Positions 23,399 to 31,296 of a DNA stretch of 32,125 bases are shown in pieces. Both the position numbers and the translations under genes were made by a program. The stretch spans positions 1 through 32,125 of the forward strand of contig CAVUZA010000003.1 in the NCBI GenBank assembly GCA_963745915.1, written 5' to 3'. The stretch is from VRUE01 sp963745915 (GTDB lineage: Bacteria > Actinomycetota > Thermoleophilia > Solirubrobacterales > 70-9). How positions within the stretch are numbered: the stretch's first letter is position 1; every line of letters begins with the position of its first letter. Under the pieces are notes generated by a model. The model searched no databases. It was given only the letters and a program-made list of their open reading frames with translations, and had not been told where the DNA came from.

Positions 23399-23428
23399 TT
23401 GACACTCCGCCCCGATCCGGGCTATACC
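23399..23428 (+). promoter_or_regulatory. Sigma-70-type promoter of the hypC-hydrogenase operon
   Basis: TTGACA (23399-23404) and TATACC (23423-23428) are separated by 18 bases, with a predicted start near 23435 and a leader of ~33 bases to ATG 23468. It is the best consensus promoter on the plus strand of the window. Confidence 0.7.
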
Positions 23429-23467
23429 AGTCACAGCGTCTGCATCCCCGCAGCGACTGGAGAAGAG

Positions 23468-23746
23468 ATGTGCCTGGCGATACCAGGGCTCGTGCTTGAG
23501 ATCGTCGACGAGGGCAACCGCCTTGCCAAGGTCGACGTGGCCGGGGTGCGCCGCAACGTCAACGTCGGCCTGCTCGACGAGGGCGGCGAGGGGGTCGAGC
23601 CCGGCGACTGGGTCCTGATCCACGTCGGCTTCGCGCTCTCCAAGGTCGACGAGGAGGAGGCGCGGGCGACGATGGCGCTGCTGGAAGGGATGGGCGCCGA
23701 ATACGAGCAGGAGCTCGAGGAGCTGAAGGCGAGCGCGATCGAGTGA
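23468..23746 (+). CDS. hypC: Hydrogenase maturation chaperone HypC
   Basis: The 92-residue HypC carries the Fe(CN)2CO unit with HypD and delivers it to the hydrogenase large subunit. The N-terminal Met-Cys-Leu-Ala-Ile-Pro-Gly is diagnostic and fixes the start at ATG 23468, behind GGAGAAGAG; Cys2 is the essential ligand. The beta-barrel core (AKVDVAGVRRNVNVGLL, GDWVLIHVGFALSKVDEEEA) follows. An open frame extends upstream to 23399 but would bury Cys2. It heads the hyp-hydrogenase operon. Confidence 0.95.
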   Translation: MCLAIPGLVLEIVDEGNRLAKVDVAGVRRNVNVGLLDEGGEGVEPGDWVLIHVGFALSKVDEEEARATMALLEGMGAEYEQELEELKASAIE

Positions 23747-23752
23747 GGCGCG

Positions 23753-23986
23753 GTGGCTGACATGGGGGACCTCGCTCCGCACTGCGACCACACCACCGGT
23801 TGCATCACCTGTGGGGACGAGGCGATCCCGATGCGGGTCGTGGAGATCGACGCCGAGCGCGGCCTGGCGCTGTGCGAGGACGGCGCCGCCAACCGCAGCA
23901 CGGTCGAGACGGCGCTGGTCGAGCCGGTCGGCACCGGCGAGCGGCTGCTGGTCCACGCCGGCACCGCGATCGCGAGGGCCGCATGA
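23753..23986 (+). CDS. Second HypC/HupF-like protein without the N-terminal Cys
   Basis: The 77-residue protein aligns with HypC across EAIPMRVVEID and the closing GERLLVHAGTAIAR, but an N-terminal extension replaces Met-Cys. It has Cys11, Cys17 and Cys20 with His10 and His13 (HCDHTTGCITC), which could bind metal. The canonical Cys2 position is acidic here. Similar proteins are found in actinobacterial hyp clusters; function is unproven. I chose GTG 23753; ATG 23762 would remove three residues. The stop overlaps the hypD start. Confidence 0.8.
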   Translation: MADMGDLAPHCDHTTGCITCGDEAIPMRVVEIDAERGLALCEDGAANRSTVETALVEPVGTGERLLVHAGTAIARAA

Positions 23987-25098
23987 GGTACGTCGAGGAG
24001 TTCCGCGACCCCGAGCTCGGGCGGGTCCTCGCCGGCGAGATCGCCGCCGCGGCGCAGCCCGGCCGCCACTACAAGCTGATGGAGGTCTGCGGCGGCCACA
24101 CCCACTCGATCTACCGCTACGGGATCGACGAACTGCTGCCCGACAACGTCGAGCTGGTCCACGGGCCCGGCTGCCCGGTCTGCGTGATCCCGATGGGCCG
24201 GGTCGACGACGGGATCGCGATTGCCCGCAACGAGGAGGTGATCTTCACCTGCTTCGGCGACATGCTGCGCGTCCCCGGCTCTGAGCTCTCGCTGCTGGAG
24301 GCGAAGGCCGAGGGCGCCGACGTCCGCATGGTCTACTCGCCGCTCGACGCGCTGCGCCTTGCCAAGGCCAACCCCGAGCGGCAGGTCGTCTTCTTCGCGA
24401 TCGGGTTCGAGACCACCGCGCCCTCGACGGCGCTGACGCTGATGCGGGCCAAGGCCGAGGGCGTGACGAACTTCTCGGTCGTCTGCAACCACGTGACGAT
24501 CGTGCCGCCGCTGCGGGCGCTGCTCGACTCGCCCGACCTCCGCCTCGACGGCTTCATCGGCCCCGGCCACGTCGCCACCGTGGTCGGCGCCCGCCCCTTC
24601 GAGTTCATCCCGGCCGACCACGGCAAACCGGTCGTGATCTCGGGCTTCGAGCCGCTCGACGTCCTGCAGACGGTGCTGATGATCCTGTCCCAGCTCGGCG
24701 ACGGCCGCTGCGAAGTCGAGAACCAGTACACCCGGGTCGTCCCTTACGAGGGCAATCTGCGGGCGCTGCAGGTGATGTCGGAAGTCTTCGAGCTGCGGCC
24801 GCACTTCGAGTGGCGCGGGCTCGGCTTCATCTCGCAGAGCGCGCTGCGGATCGCCGACGCCTACGCGGAGCTCGACGCCGAGCGCCGCTACCCGGTGCCG
24901 GGGGTGCGGGTCGCCGACCCCAAGGCCTGCCAGTGCGGCGAGGTGCTGAAGGGTGTGATCAAGCCCTGGGAGTGCAAGGTCTTCGGCACCGCCTGCACCC
25001 CCGAGCACGCGATCGGGACCTGCATGGTCTCGCCCGAGGGCGCCTGCGCCGCCTATTACAACTACGGCCGCTTCGCCAGCGAGCGGGTGGTCGCGTGA
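23983..25098 (+). CDS. hypD: Hydrogenase maturation protein HypD
   Basis: The 371-residue iron-sulfur scaffold assembles the Fe(CN)2CO group with HypC. Family motifs are complete: MEVCGGHTHSI (catalytic Cys near 35), HGPGCPVCV, GFETTAPSTA, and the C-terminal cluster ligands in CQCGEVLKG, CKVFGTACTPEHAIGTC and SPEGACAAYYNYGR. ATG 23983 overlaps the preceding stop. Confidence 0.96.
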   Translation: MRYVEEFRDPELGRVLAGEIAAAAQPGRHYKLMEVCGGHTHSIYRYGIDELLPDNVELVHGPGCPVCVIPMGRVDDGIAIARNEEVIFTCFGDMLRVPGSELSLLEAKAEGADVRMVYSPLDALRLAKANPERQVVFFAIGFETTAPSTALTLMRAKAEGVTNFSVVCNHVTIVPPLRALLDSPDLRLDGFIGPGHVATVVGARPFEFIPADHGKPVVISGFEPLDVLQTVLMILSQLGDGRCEVENQYTRVVPYEGNLRALQVMSEVFELRPHFEWRGLGFISQSALRIADAYAELDAERRYPVPGVRVADPKACQCGEVLKGVIKPWECKVFGTACTPEHAIGTCMVSPEGACAAYYNYGRFASERVVA

Positions 25099-25111
25099 CG
25101 GGGGTGGCCCG

Positions 25112-26206
25112 ATGACGGAGACGACCGCGCCCGCCGGCCGCGAGCAGCGGATCCTCGAGATCATCGAGACGACCCGCGCCAAGCAGCCGAAGTTCAAGGA
25201 CGCCAAGGTGACGATGTCCCACGGCGCCGGCGGTAAGGCGACGCAGACGCTGATCGAGGGCCTCTTCGCGCCTGCCTTCGGCTCGGCGGCGCTGGCCGAG
25301 CTGGCGGACGCCGGCGCGGTCGAGGTCGACGGCACCCGGCTGGCGCTGACCACCGACAGCTTCGTCGTCAAGCCGCTGCGCTTCCCTGGCGGCTCGATCG
25401 GCGAGCTCGCCGTCAACGGCACCGTCAACGACCTCGCGGTCAGCGGCGCCCGGCCGCTGGCGCTGAGCCTCTCGCTGATCCTCGAGGAGGGGCTTCCCGC
25501 CGAGGAGCTGAGGGCCGAGGTCGAGGCGATCGCCGCCGCCGCCGCGGCGGCCGAGGTCGAGATCGTCGCCGGCGACACCAAGGTCGTCGAACGCGGCCAC
25601 GCCGACGGCATGTACGTCTGCACGACCGGGCTCGGGCGGGTGGACGAGCGGGCGGCGCTCTCGCCGCTCGGTGTCCGGCCCGGTGACCGCGTCCTCGTCT
25701 CCGGCCCGGTCGGCGCCCACGGCACGGCGATCATGCTGGCCCGCGGCGAGTTCGAGCTCGACGCCGAGATCGAGTCCGACACGCGCTCGCTGTGGCCGGC
25801 CGCCGACGCCCTGCTGGAGGCCGCCGGGGAGGAGTTACGCTGCATGCGCGACGCGACCCGCGGTGGTGTCGCCACGGTGCTGAACGAGATCGCGCGCGCC
25901 TCGGGCGTGGCGATGACCGTGCGCGAGGCGGCGGTGCCGGTGGCGCCGGCGGTCGCCGGGGCGGCGGAAATGCTGGGGATCGACCCGATGTACGTGGCGA
26001 ACGAGGGGCAGCTGGTCGCCTTCGTCGCCGCCGAGCGGACCGAGGCGGCGCTGGACGCGCTGCGCGGGCTGCCGGGCTGCGGGGAAGCGGCCGAGATCGG
26101 AGAGGTGAAGACGGAGCCGCCGGGGATGGTCCTGGTGGAGACGGCGTTCGGAGGACGAAGGGTGATGGACCTGCTGGCTGGGGATCCATTGCCGCGTATC
26201 TGCTGA
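25112..26206 (+). CDS. hypE: Hydrogenase maturation protein HypE
   Basis: The 364-residue HypE dehydrates a C-terminal thiocarboxamide to make the cyanide ligand. It shows the AIRS/PurM-type fold motifs MSHGAGGKATQTLI, LTTDSFVVKPLRFPGG, NGTVNDLAVSGA, GDTKVVERGH and RDATRGGVATVLNEIA. It ends in Pro-Arg-Ile-Cys, the terminal Cys being the modified residue, so the 3' end is intact. An N-terminal extension of about 28 residues precedes the usual start. HypF, which supplies the carbamoyl group, is not in the window. Confidence 0.96.
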   Translation: MTETTAPAGREQRILEIIETTRAKQPKFKDAKVTMSHGAGGKATQTLIEGLFAPAFGSAALAELADAGAVEVDGTRLALTTDSFVVKPLRFPGGSIGELAVNGTVNDLAVSGARPLALSLSLILEEGLPAEELRAEVEAIAAAAAAAEVEIVAGDTKVVERGHADGMYVCTTGLGRVDERAALSPLGVRPGDRVLVSGPVGAHGTAIMLARGEFELDAEIESDTRSLWPAADALLEAAGEELRCMRDATRGGVATVLNEIARASGVAMTVREAAVPVAPAVAGAAEMLGIDPMYVANEGQLVAFVAAERTEAALDALRGLPGCGEAAEIGEVKTEPPGMVLVETAFGGRRVMDLLAGDPLPRIC

Positions 26207-26222
26207 CAGATCGGAGGGCAGC

Positions 26223-27284
26223 ATGGCGACGACGGAGTTCGTACCCGACCAGGCGAAGACGGAGGAGATCACGGCCCACGTGATCTGGATGACCACCGGG
26301 CTGAGCTGCGACGGCGACTCGGTCGCGATGACCTCCGCCGTCAACCCCAGCCTCGAGGACATCGTCACCCAGGCGATCCCGGGGATGCCGAAAGTCGTCG
26401 TCCACAACCCGGTCCTCGCCTACGAGGTCGGGGACGAGTTCATGCAGGCCTGGTACGACGCCGAGGCCGGCAAGCTCGACCCCTTCGTCCTCGTCGTCGA
26501 GGGGTCGATCCCGAACGAGGAGATCAACGGCGAGGGCCACTGGGCGGGGATGGGGGACGATCCCGAGACCGGCCAGCCGATCACGACCAACGAGTGGGTC
26601 GACCGGCTGGCGCCGAAGGCCGCGGCGGTCGTCGCCCTCGGCACCTGCGCGACCTACGGCGGCATCCCGGCGATGAAGAACAACCCGACTGGGGCGATGG
26701 GGCTGCCCGACTACCTCGGCTGGTCGTGGAAGTCGCAGGCCGGCCTGCCGGTCGTCTGCATCCCCGGCTGTCCGGCCCAGCCCGACAACACGACCGAGAT
26801 GCTGCTCTACCTGGCGCTGCACCTGGTCGGGCGGGCGCCGGCCCCGGAACTGGACGAGGCGCTGCGGCCGAAGTGGCTGTTCGGGCGCACCGTGCGCGAG
26901 GGCTGCAACCGCGCCGGCTTCACCGAACAGGGCCAGTTCGCGACCGAATACGGGGCCGACCACCGCTGCCTGGTCAAACTCGGCTGCAAGGGCCCGGTGG
27001 TCAAGTGCAACGTGCCGGTGCGCGGTTGGCAGAGCGGCCTCGGCGGCTGCCCCAACGTCGGCGGCATCTGCATGGCCTGCACGATGCCCGGCTTCCCCGA
27101 CAAATACATGCCCTTCATGGACGAGGATCGCTGGGGCGCCGCGGCGGCGTCGCTGACCAAGTTCACGTACGGCCCGATGGTGCGCTACTTCCGCCACCGT
27201 CACATCCGCAAGGAGTACGACAAGGAGCCGGCCTGGCGAAAACGGGGCTCGGCGCTATCGACCGGCTACCAGAAGAGGTGGTGA
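26223..27284 (+). CDS. hhyS: Group 1h [NiFe]-hydrogenase small subunit
   Basis: The 353-residue electron-transfer subunit carries three iron-sulfur clusters. The proximal-cluster motif is CDGD (Cys29, Asp32) instead of CxxC, the mark of the actinobacterial high-affinity group 1h enzyme, where Asp is a ligand. Other ligand regions are ALGTCATYGG, CIPGCPAQPDN, HRCLVKLGCKGPVVKCN and GGCPNVGGICMACTMPGF. There is no twin-arginine signal or C-terminal anchor, so the enzyme is cytosolic or attached through partners. GGAGGG precedes ATG 26223. The family oxidises hydrogen at atmospheric levels and tolerates oxygen. Confidence 0.96.
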   Translation: MATTEFVPDQAKTEEITAHVIWMTTGLSCDGDSVAMTSAVNPSLEDIVTQAIPGMPKVVVHNPVLAYEVGDEFMQAWYDAEAGKLDPFVLVVEGSIPNEEINGEGHWAGMGDDPETGQPITTNEWVDRLAPKAAAVVALGTCATYGGIPAMKNNPTGAMGLPDYLGWSWKSQAGLPVVCIPGCPAQPDNTTEMLLYLALHLVGRAPAPELDEALRPKWLFGRTVREGCNRAGFTEQGQFATEYGADHRCLVKLGCKGPVVKCNVPVRGWQSGLGGCPNVGGICMACTMPGFPDKYMPFMDEDRWGAAAASLTKFTYGPMVRYFRHRHIRKEYDKEPAWRKRGSALSTGYQKRW

Positions 27285-27288
27285 CCTG

Positions 27289-29064
27289 ATGTCAACCGTA
27301 GAGACCCCGGGCGAGCAGAAAGTCGCCGTCAAGGAGATGTCGTGGGACCCGATCACGCGGATCGTCGGCAGCCTCGGCATCCACACCGAGATCGACTTCG
27401 CCAACAAACGGGTCAACAAGTGCTACTCGACCTCGATGGTGTTCCGCGGCTTCGACATCTTCATGAAGGGGATCGACCCGCGCGACACCCACTTCATCAC
27501 CAGTCGGATCTGCGGCATCTGCGGTGACAACCACTGCACCTGCTCGGTGCTGAACCAGAACATGGCCTACGGGGTGAAGCCGCCGCCGCTCGGCGACCTC
27601 GCCTACAACCTGGCCGAGAGCGCCGACTACATGTTCGACCACGCGATCTTCAACGACTGCATGGCGAACGTCGACTTCTGCGAGCAGATGGTGCGGGAAA
27701 CGAACCCGGAGCTGCTGCGCAAGGCGGAAGCGACCACGGCCCCGCACGCCGAGGTCCACGGGTTCAAGACGATCGCCGAGATCATGCGCTCGCTCAACCC
27801 GTTCACCGGCTCCTTCTACATGGAGACGCTGCAGGTGGCGCGCTTCACGCGCGAGATGTACTGCCTGTTCGGCGGCCGCCACACCCACCCCTCGACGATC
27901 ATGCCGGGCGGGGTCAGCGCCGACATCACCCACCAGACCTGCACCGACTACTACGTGCGGCTGATGCGGTACATCGACTACTGCAAGCGGACCGTGCCGA
28001 TGCACGACGACCTCTACGACTTCTTCCTGCAGGAGCTGCCGGGGTACGACGACGTCGGCTACCGCCGCACCGACCTGGTCTGCTGGGGCGCCTTCGACGA
28101 CCCCGACTACGTCGACTACGACTACAAGAACATGGGCGCCTGGGGCGAGAAGCGGTACGTCACCCCCGGCGTCGTGATCGACGGCGAGCTGGTCAGCACC
28201 AACTTGGTCGAGATCAATTTGATGATCCGGATCCTGCTCGGCTCCTCCTACTTCGACGACTGGACCGACGAGGAGACCTACGTCACCCAGGACCCGCTCG
28301 GCAACCCGGTCGACAAGCGCCACCCCTGGAACAAGACGACCCTGCCGAAACCGCAGAAGCGCGACTGGGGCGACAAATACAGCTGGGTCGCCTCGCCGCG
28401 GATCTACGACAAGCGCACCGACACCTACATCGCCTCCGACACCGGCGGCGGCCCGTTCGCGCGACAGTGGGTCACGGCGAAAGCCGGGCTGGTCGACTTC
28501 GGCTACGCGAAGGCGACGGGGGAGAGCATCAAGATGGTGTTGCCGCGCACCGCCTCGGGGCCGGAGATGGAGCTGGAGTGGAAGATCCCGGCGAAGTCGA
28601 ACGCGATCGAGCGCGACCGGGCGCGTTCCTACCACCAGGCCTACTCGGCGCTGGTCGGGCTGCACAACCTGGAGCGGGCGCTGGCCGAGGTGCGGGCCGG
28701 GCGCACCAAGTCCTGGGCCGAGTTCAAAGTCCCTGACGAAGCGGTCTCCTGCGGCTTCCACGAGGCGGCCAGGGGGGTGCTGTCGCATCACATGGTGATC
28801 CGCGGCGGGAAGGTGGCGAACTACCAGCCATACCCGCCCACGCCGTGGAACGGCAACCCACGTGATAGCTACGGCACCCCCGGCCCCTACGAGGACGCGG
28901 TCGAAAACACGCCGATCTTCGAGGAAAACGGGCCGGAGGACTTCAAGGGCGTCGACATCATGCGGGCGGTGCGGAGCTTTGACCCGTGCCTGCCCTGCGG
29001 CGTCCACATGTACACCGGCAAGGGGGTCCGCAAGGTCGTCCACAAACCGACCGGGCTGGCGTAG
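27289..29064 (+). CDS. hhyL: Group 1h [NiFe]-hydrogenase large (catalytic) subunit
   Basis: The 591-residue subunit holds the Ni-Fe centre. The L1 motif SRICGICGDNHCTC places Cys75 and Cys78, and the L2 motif DPCLPCGVH places Cys567 and Cys570, as the four nickel/iron ligands. Cleavage after His573 would remove an 18-residue tail; the protease is not in the window. Length and the large insertion between ~260 and 400 (YDYKNMGAWGEKRY and following) fit group 1h. It lies four bases after the small subunit gene. Confidence 0.97.
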   Translation: MSTVETPGEQKVAVKEMSWDPITRIVGSLGIHTEIDFANKRVNKCYSTSMVFRGFDIFMKGIDPRDTHFITSRICGICGDNHCTCSVLNQNMAYGVKPPPLGDLAYNLAESADYMFDHAIFNDCMANVDFCEQMVRETNPELLRKAEATTAPHAEVHGFKTIAEIMRSLNPFTGSFYMETLQVARFTREMYCLFGGRHTHPSTIMPGGVSADITHQTCTDYYVRLMRYIDYCKRTVPMHDDLYDFFLQELPGYDDVGYRRTDLVCWGAFDDPDYVDYDYKNMGAWGEKRYVTPGVVIDGELVSTNLVEINLMIRILLGSSYFDDWTDEETYVTQDPLGNPVDKRHPWNKTTLPKPQKRDWGDKYSWVASPRIYDKRTDTYIASDTGGGPFARQWVTAKAGLVDFGYAKATGESIKMVLPRTASGPEMELEWKIPAKSNAIERDRARSYHQAYSALVGLHNLERALAEVRAGRTKSWAEFKVPDEAVSCGFHEAARGVLSHHMVIRGGKVANYQPYPPTPWNGNPRDSYGTPGPYEDAVENTPIFEENGPEDFKGVDIMRAVRSFDPCLPCGVHMYTGKGVRKVVHKPTGLA

Positions 29065-29075
29065 CGGGGCAGCGC

Positions 29076-29945
29076 GTGGAGCTGCTCGAGCGAGTTCAGC
29101 TGCTCTCCGACCGGGTCGACGGGCTGGCGGACCCGGCGGCGCGTGAGGCGGCGCAGGAGCTGGTCGCGGCGGTGCTCGAGCTGCACGGGGCGGGCCTGGC
29201 GCGGATCGGCGAGGTGCTCGACGAAGCCGGGCCGGCGGGCGAGGAGGCGAAGCGCAAGCTGCTCGACGACGGCGTCGTCGCCAGCCTGCTGCTGATCCAC
29301 GACCTCTACCCGGTGCCGCTGGAGGAGCGGGTGCGCGAGGCGCTGGCCGAGGTCGAGCCGTATCTGGACTCCCACGGCGGCGGCGTCGAGCTGGTCGCGG
29401 TCGAGGACGGGGTGGTGCGGTTGGCGCTGCAGGGCAGCTGCGAGGGCTGCCCGGCCTCGGCGGCGACGCTGGAGCTGGCGATCAAGGAGGCGCTGGAGAA
29501 GGCGGCGCCGGACATCGCCGGGCTCGAGGTCGAGGGGGTGGTCGCGCCGGCTCCGGCCCCGGCTGGGGCCGAGCTGCCGGTGATCCAGGCGCACCCGGTC
29601 GAGCCGAACGGCAACGGCGGCGCCAGCGGGGCCGGCGGCTCGCGCTGGCAGCCGCTGGTCGGCGCCGCGCCGGCGGCCGGAGCGGTCTCCTGGGCCCAGG
29701 TCGGCGGGGTCGAGATCGCGCTCGCCAACGTCGACGGCTCGCTGCTCGCCTTCCGCGACCGCTGTGCCGGCTGCGGCGCTGCGATCTCCGGCGGCGCGCT
29801 CGCCGACGGCGTCCTCGCCTGCCCGGGCTGCGAACGGCGCTTCTTCCTGCCCCGCGCCGGCCGCTCGCTCGACGAGGAGAGCCTGCTGCTGGAACCGGTG
29901 CCGCTGCTGGAGGCGGGCGGCGCCGTCACCGTGGCGGTCGCCTGA
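29076..29945 (+). CDS. hhyE: NifU-like plus Rieske-like iron-sulfur protein (HhyE-like)
   Basis: The 289-residue protein is the putative electron-transfer partner found with high-affinity hydrogenases. A helical N-terminus (1-75) is followed by a NifU C-terminal domain (~85-155) with Cys122 and Cys125 in SCEGCPAS, a Pro/Gly-rich linker, and a Rieske-fold domain (~200-289). In that domain the usual CxH and CxxH ligands are replaced: CAGC (Cys230, Cys233) and CPGC (Cys249, Cys252). GTG 29076 is the only sensible start after the large subunit stop. The stop overlaps the next ATG (TGATG). Name and role follow mycobacterial homologues and are inferred. Confidence 0.85.
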   Translation: MELLERVQLLSDRVDGLADPAAREAAQELVAAVLELHGAGLARIGEVLDEAGPAGEEAKRKLLDDGVVASLLLIHDLYPVPLEERVREALAEVEPYLDSHGGGVELVAVEDGVVRLALQGSCEGCPASAATLELAIKEALEKAAPDIAGLEVEGVVAPAPAPAGAELPVIQAHPVEPNGNGGASGAGGSRWQPLVGAAPAAGAVSWAQVGGVEIALANVDGSLLAFRDRCAGCGAAISGGALADGVLACPGCERRFFLPRAGRSLDEESLLLEPVPLLEAGGAVTVAVA

Positions 29946-30586
29946 TGGGCGCCGACAGGGGCAACGCCGCGCTCGTCGCCCGCCTGCGCCGGCTCGCGGT
30001 GAGCGCCGGCGGCTCCGCCGCCGAGCCCGAGCGCTGCGACCTCTGCGGCACCGAGCTGGCCGCCGACCACCGCCACCTGCTGCACCTGGAGGAGCGGCGG
30101 ATCCTCTGCGCCTGCGAGCCCTGCGTCGCGATTCGTGCCGGCGAGGGCCCGTACCGGCCGACCGGGAACCGGCTGCTCTGGCTCGCCGAGCTCGAGCTGC
30201 CCGACGACCTCTGGGCGCGGCTGCGGATCCCGATCGGGCTCGCCTTCTTCCTCCGCTCGAGCTCGGTCGGCGCCGTCGTCGGCCTCTACCCGAGCCCGGC
30301 CGGGGCGGCGGAAAGCGAGCTGACGCTGGAGGCCTGGGACGAGCTGCTCGCCGCCAACCCGGTGCTGGCGAGTCTCGAGGAGGACATCGAGGGCCTGATC
30401 GTCAACCGCACCGCCGAGCCGCACCAGTACGCGATCGCGCCGATCGACGAGTGCTACCGGCTGGTCGGCACGGTGAAGGCGAGCTGGGAGGGGATCTCCG
30501 GCGGCGGCGCCGTCGAACGCGTCGTCCCCGCCTTCCTCGAGGAGCTGCGCGAGCGGGCGGAGCGGCAGCTGGGAGTGGAGCGATGA
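29945..30586 (+). CDS. DUF5947-type hydrogenase-associated protein
   Basis: The 213-residue protein begins with a probable zinc or iron site, CDLC (near 31-34) and CACEPC (near 55-60), separated by a His-rich stretch (DHRHLLHLEER). The rest is a mixed alpha/beta domain (RIPIGLAFFLRSSSVGAVVGLYPSPAGAAES and YAIAPIDECYRLVGTVKASWEG). I recognise it as the uncharacterised DUF5947 type that accompanies group 1h hydrogenases. Overlaps with both neighbours (TGATG and ATGA) indicate stoichiometric expression. Assembly or electron-transfer roles are guesses. Confidence 0.78.
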   Translation: MGADRGNAALVARLRRLAVSAGGSAAEPERCDLCGTELAADHRHLLHLEERRILCACEPCVAIRAGEGPYRPTGNRLLWLAELELPDDLWARLRIPIGLAFFLRSSSVGAVVGLYPSPAGAAESELTLEAWDELLAANPVLASLEEDIEGLIVNRTAEPHQYAIAPIDECYRLVGTVKASWEGISGGGAVERVVPAFLEELRERAERQLGVER

Positions 30587-31296
30587 ACGGCGCCCCCGGC
30601 AACGGCTCGGCGCCGCCCCACGCCACGCCGCCACCGCCCGCCGAGCCGGCGCCCGAGCACCCGGCGCCCACGTTCGCCGTCACCGGCGCCCGCGTGCCGA
30701 GGCTGGCGGCGGCGCCGACCCTCGCCTTCGACGTCGCTGTCGAGGACCGCTCCGGGCGACAGGTGTTCACGATCGCGCTCGCGGTCGAGATCGCGATCGA
30801 GCCGGCCGAGCGCCGCTATGACCCGGAGACCCGCGAGCGGCTGGTCGAGCTGCTCGGCGACCCGGCCCGGGTCGGCGCCCCGGTGCGGACGATCCCCTGG
30901 GCGCGCGCCGACGTCCTCGTCCAGCCCTTTCGCGGCGCGACCACGGTCACGGTCCCGGTGCCCTGCGGCTACGACCTCGAGATCGCCGCCGCCAACTACT
31001 TCCGCTCGCTCGCCGACGGCGAGGTGCCGCTGGTCTTCCACTTCAACGGCAGCGTCTACTACGGCGACGAGGACGGGCGGCTGCAGATCGTCCAGATCTC
31101 CTGGGAGGAGTCGAGCGGCTACCGGATGCCGGTCGCGGCGTGGCAGGAGATGACCGACGCCTTCTACCCGAACCGCGCCTGGGTCCCGGCCGGAGCGGCG
31201 ACGGTCGAGCGGCTGCGGCGGTTCAAGCTCGACCAGGGCCTGCCCTCCTACGAGGCGGCGCTGGAGCGGCTGTTGGACGAGGGGGAGGGGCGGTGA
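30583..31296 (+). CDS. DUF6084-type hydrogenase-associated protein
   Basis: The 237-residue protein has a disordered Pro/Ala-rich first 30 residues, then a beta-rich domain (PTLAFDVAVEDRSGRQVFTIAL, TVTVPVPCGYDLEIAAANYF, LVFHFNGSVYYGDEDGRLQI) and a helical C-terminus. No cofactor motif is seen. It is probably DUF6084, another unstudied companion of actinobacterial uptake hydrogenases. ATG 30583 overlaps the preceding stop, and the stop overlaps the GTG of the next gene. Confidence 0.78.
   Translation: MNGAPGNGSAPPHATPPPPAEPAPEHPAPTFAVTGARVPRLAAAPTLAFDVAVEDRSGRQVFTIALAVEIAIEPAERRYDPETRERLVELLGDPARVGAPVRTIPWARADVLVQPFRGATTVTVPVPCGYDLEIAAANYFRSLADGEVPLVFHFNGSVYYGDEDGRLQIVQISWEESSGYRMPVAAWQEMTDAFYPNRAWVPAGAATVERLRRFKLDQGLPSYEAALERLLDEGEGR

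Noticed and set aside
23431..25875. A minus-strand open frame of over 800 codons opposite hypC-hypD-hypE, and similar long antisense frames at 4755-6269, 18143-19828 and 27292-29043
   Set aside because: They are mirror images of well-identified genes in GC-rich DNA, are full of Arg/Gly/Ala/Asp-Val runs, and have no recognisable domains or ribosome sites.
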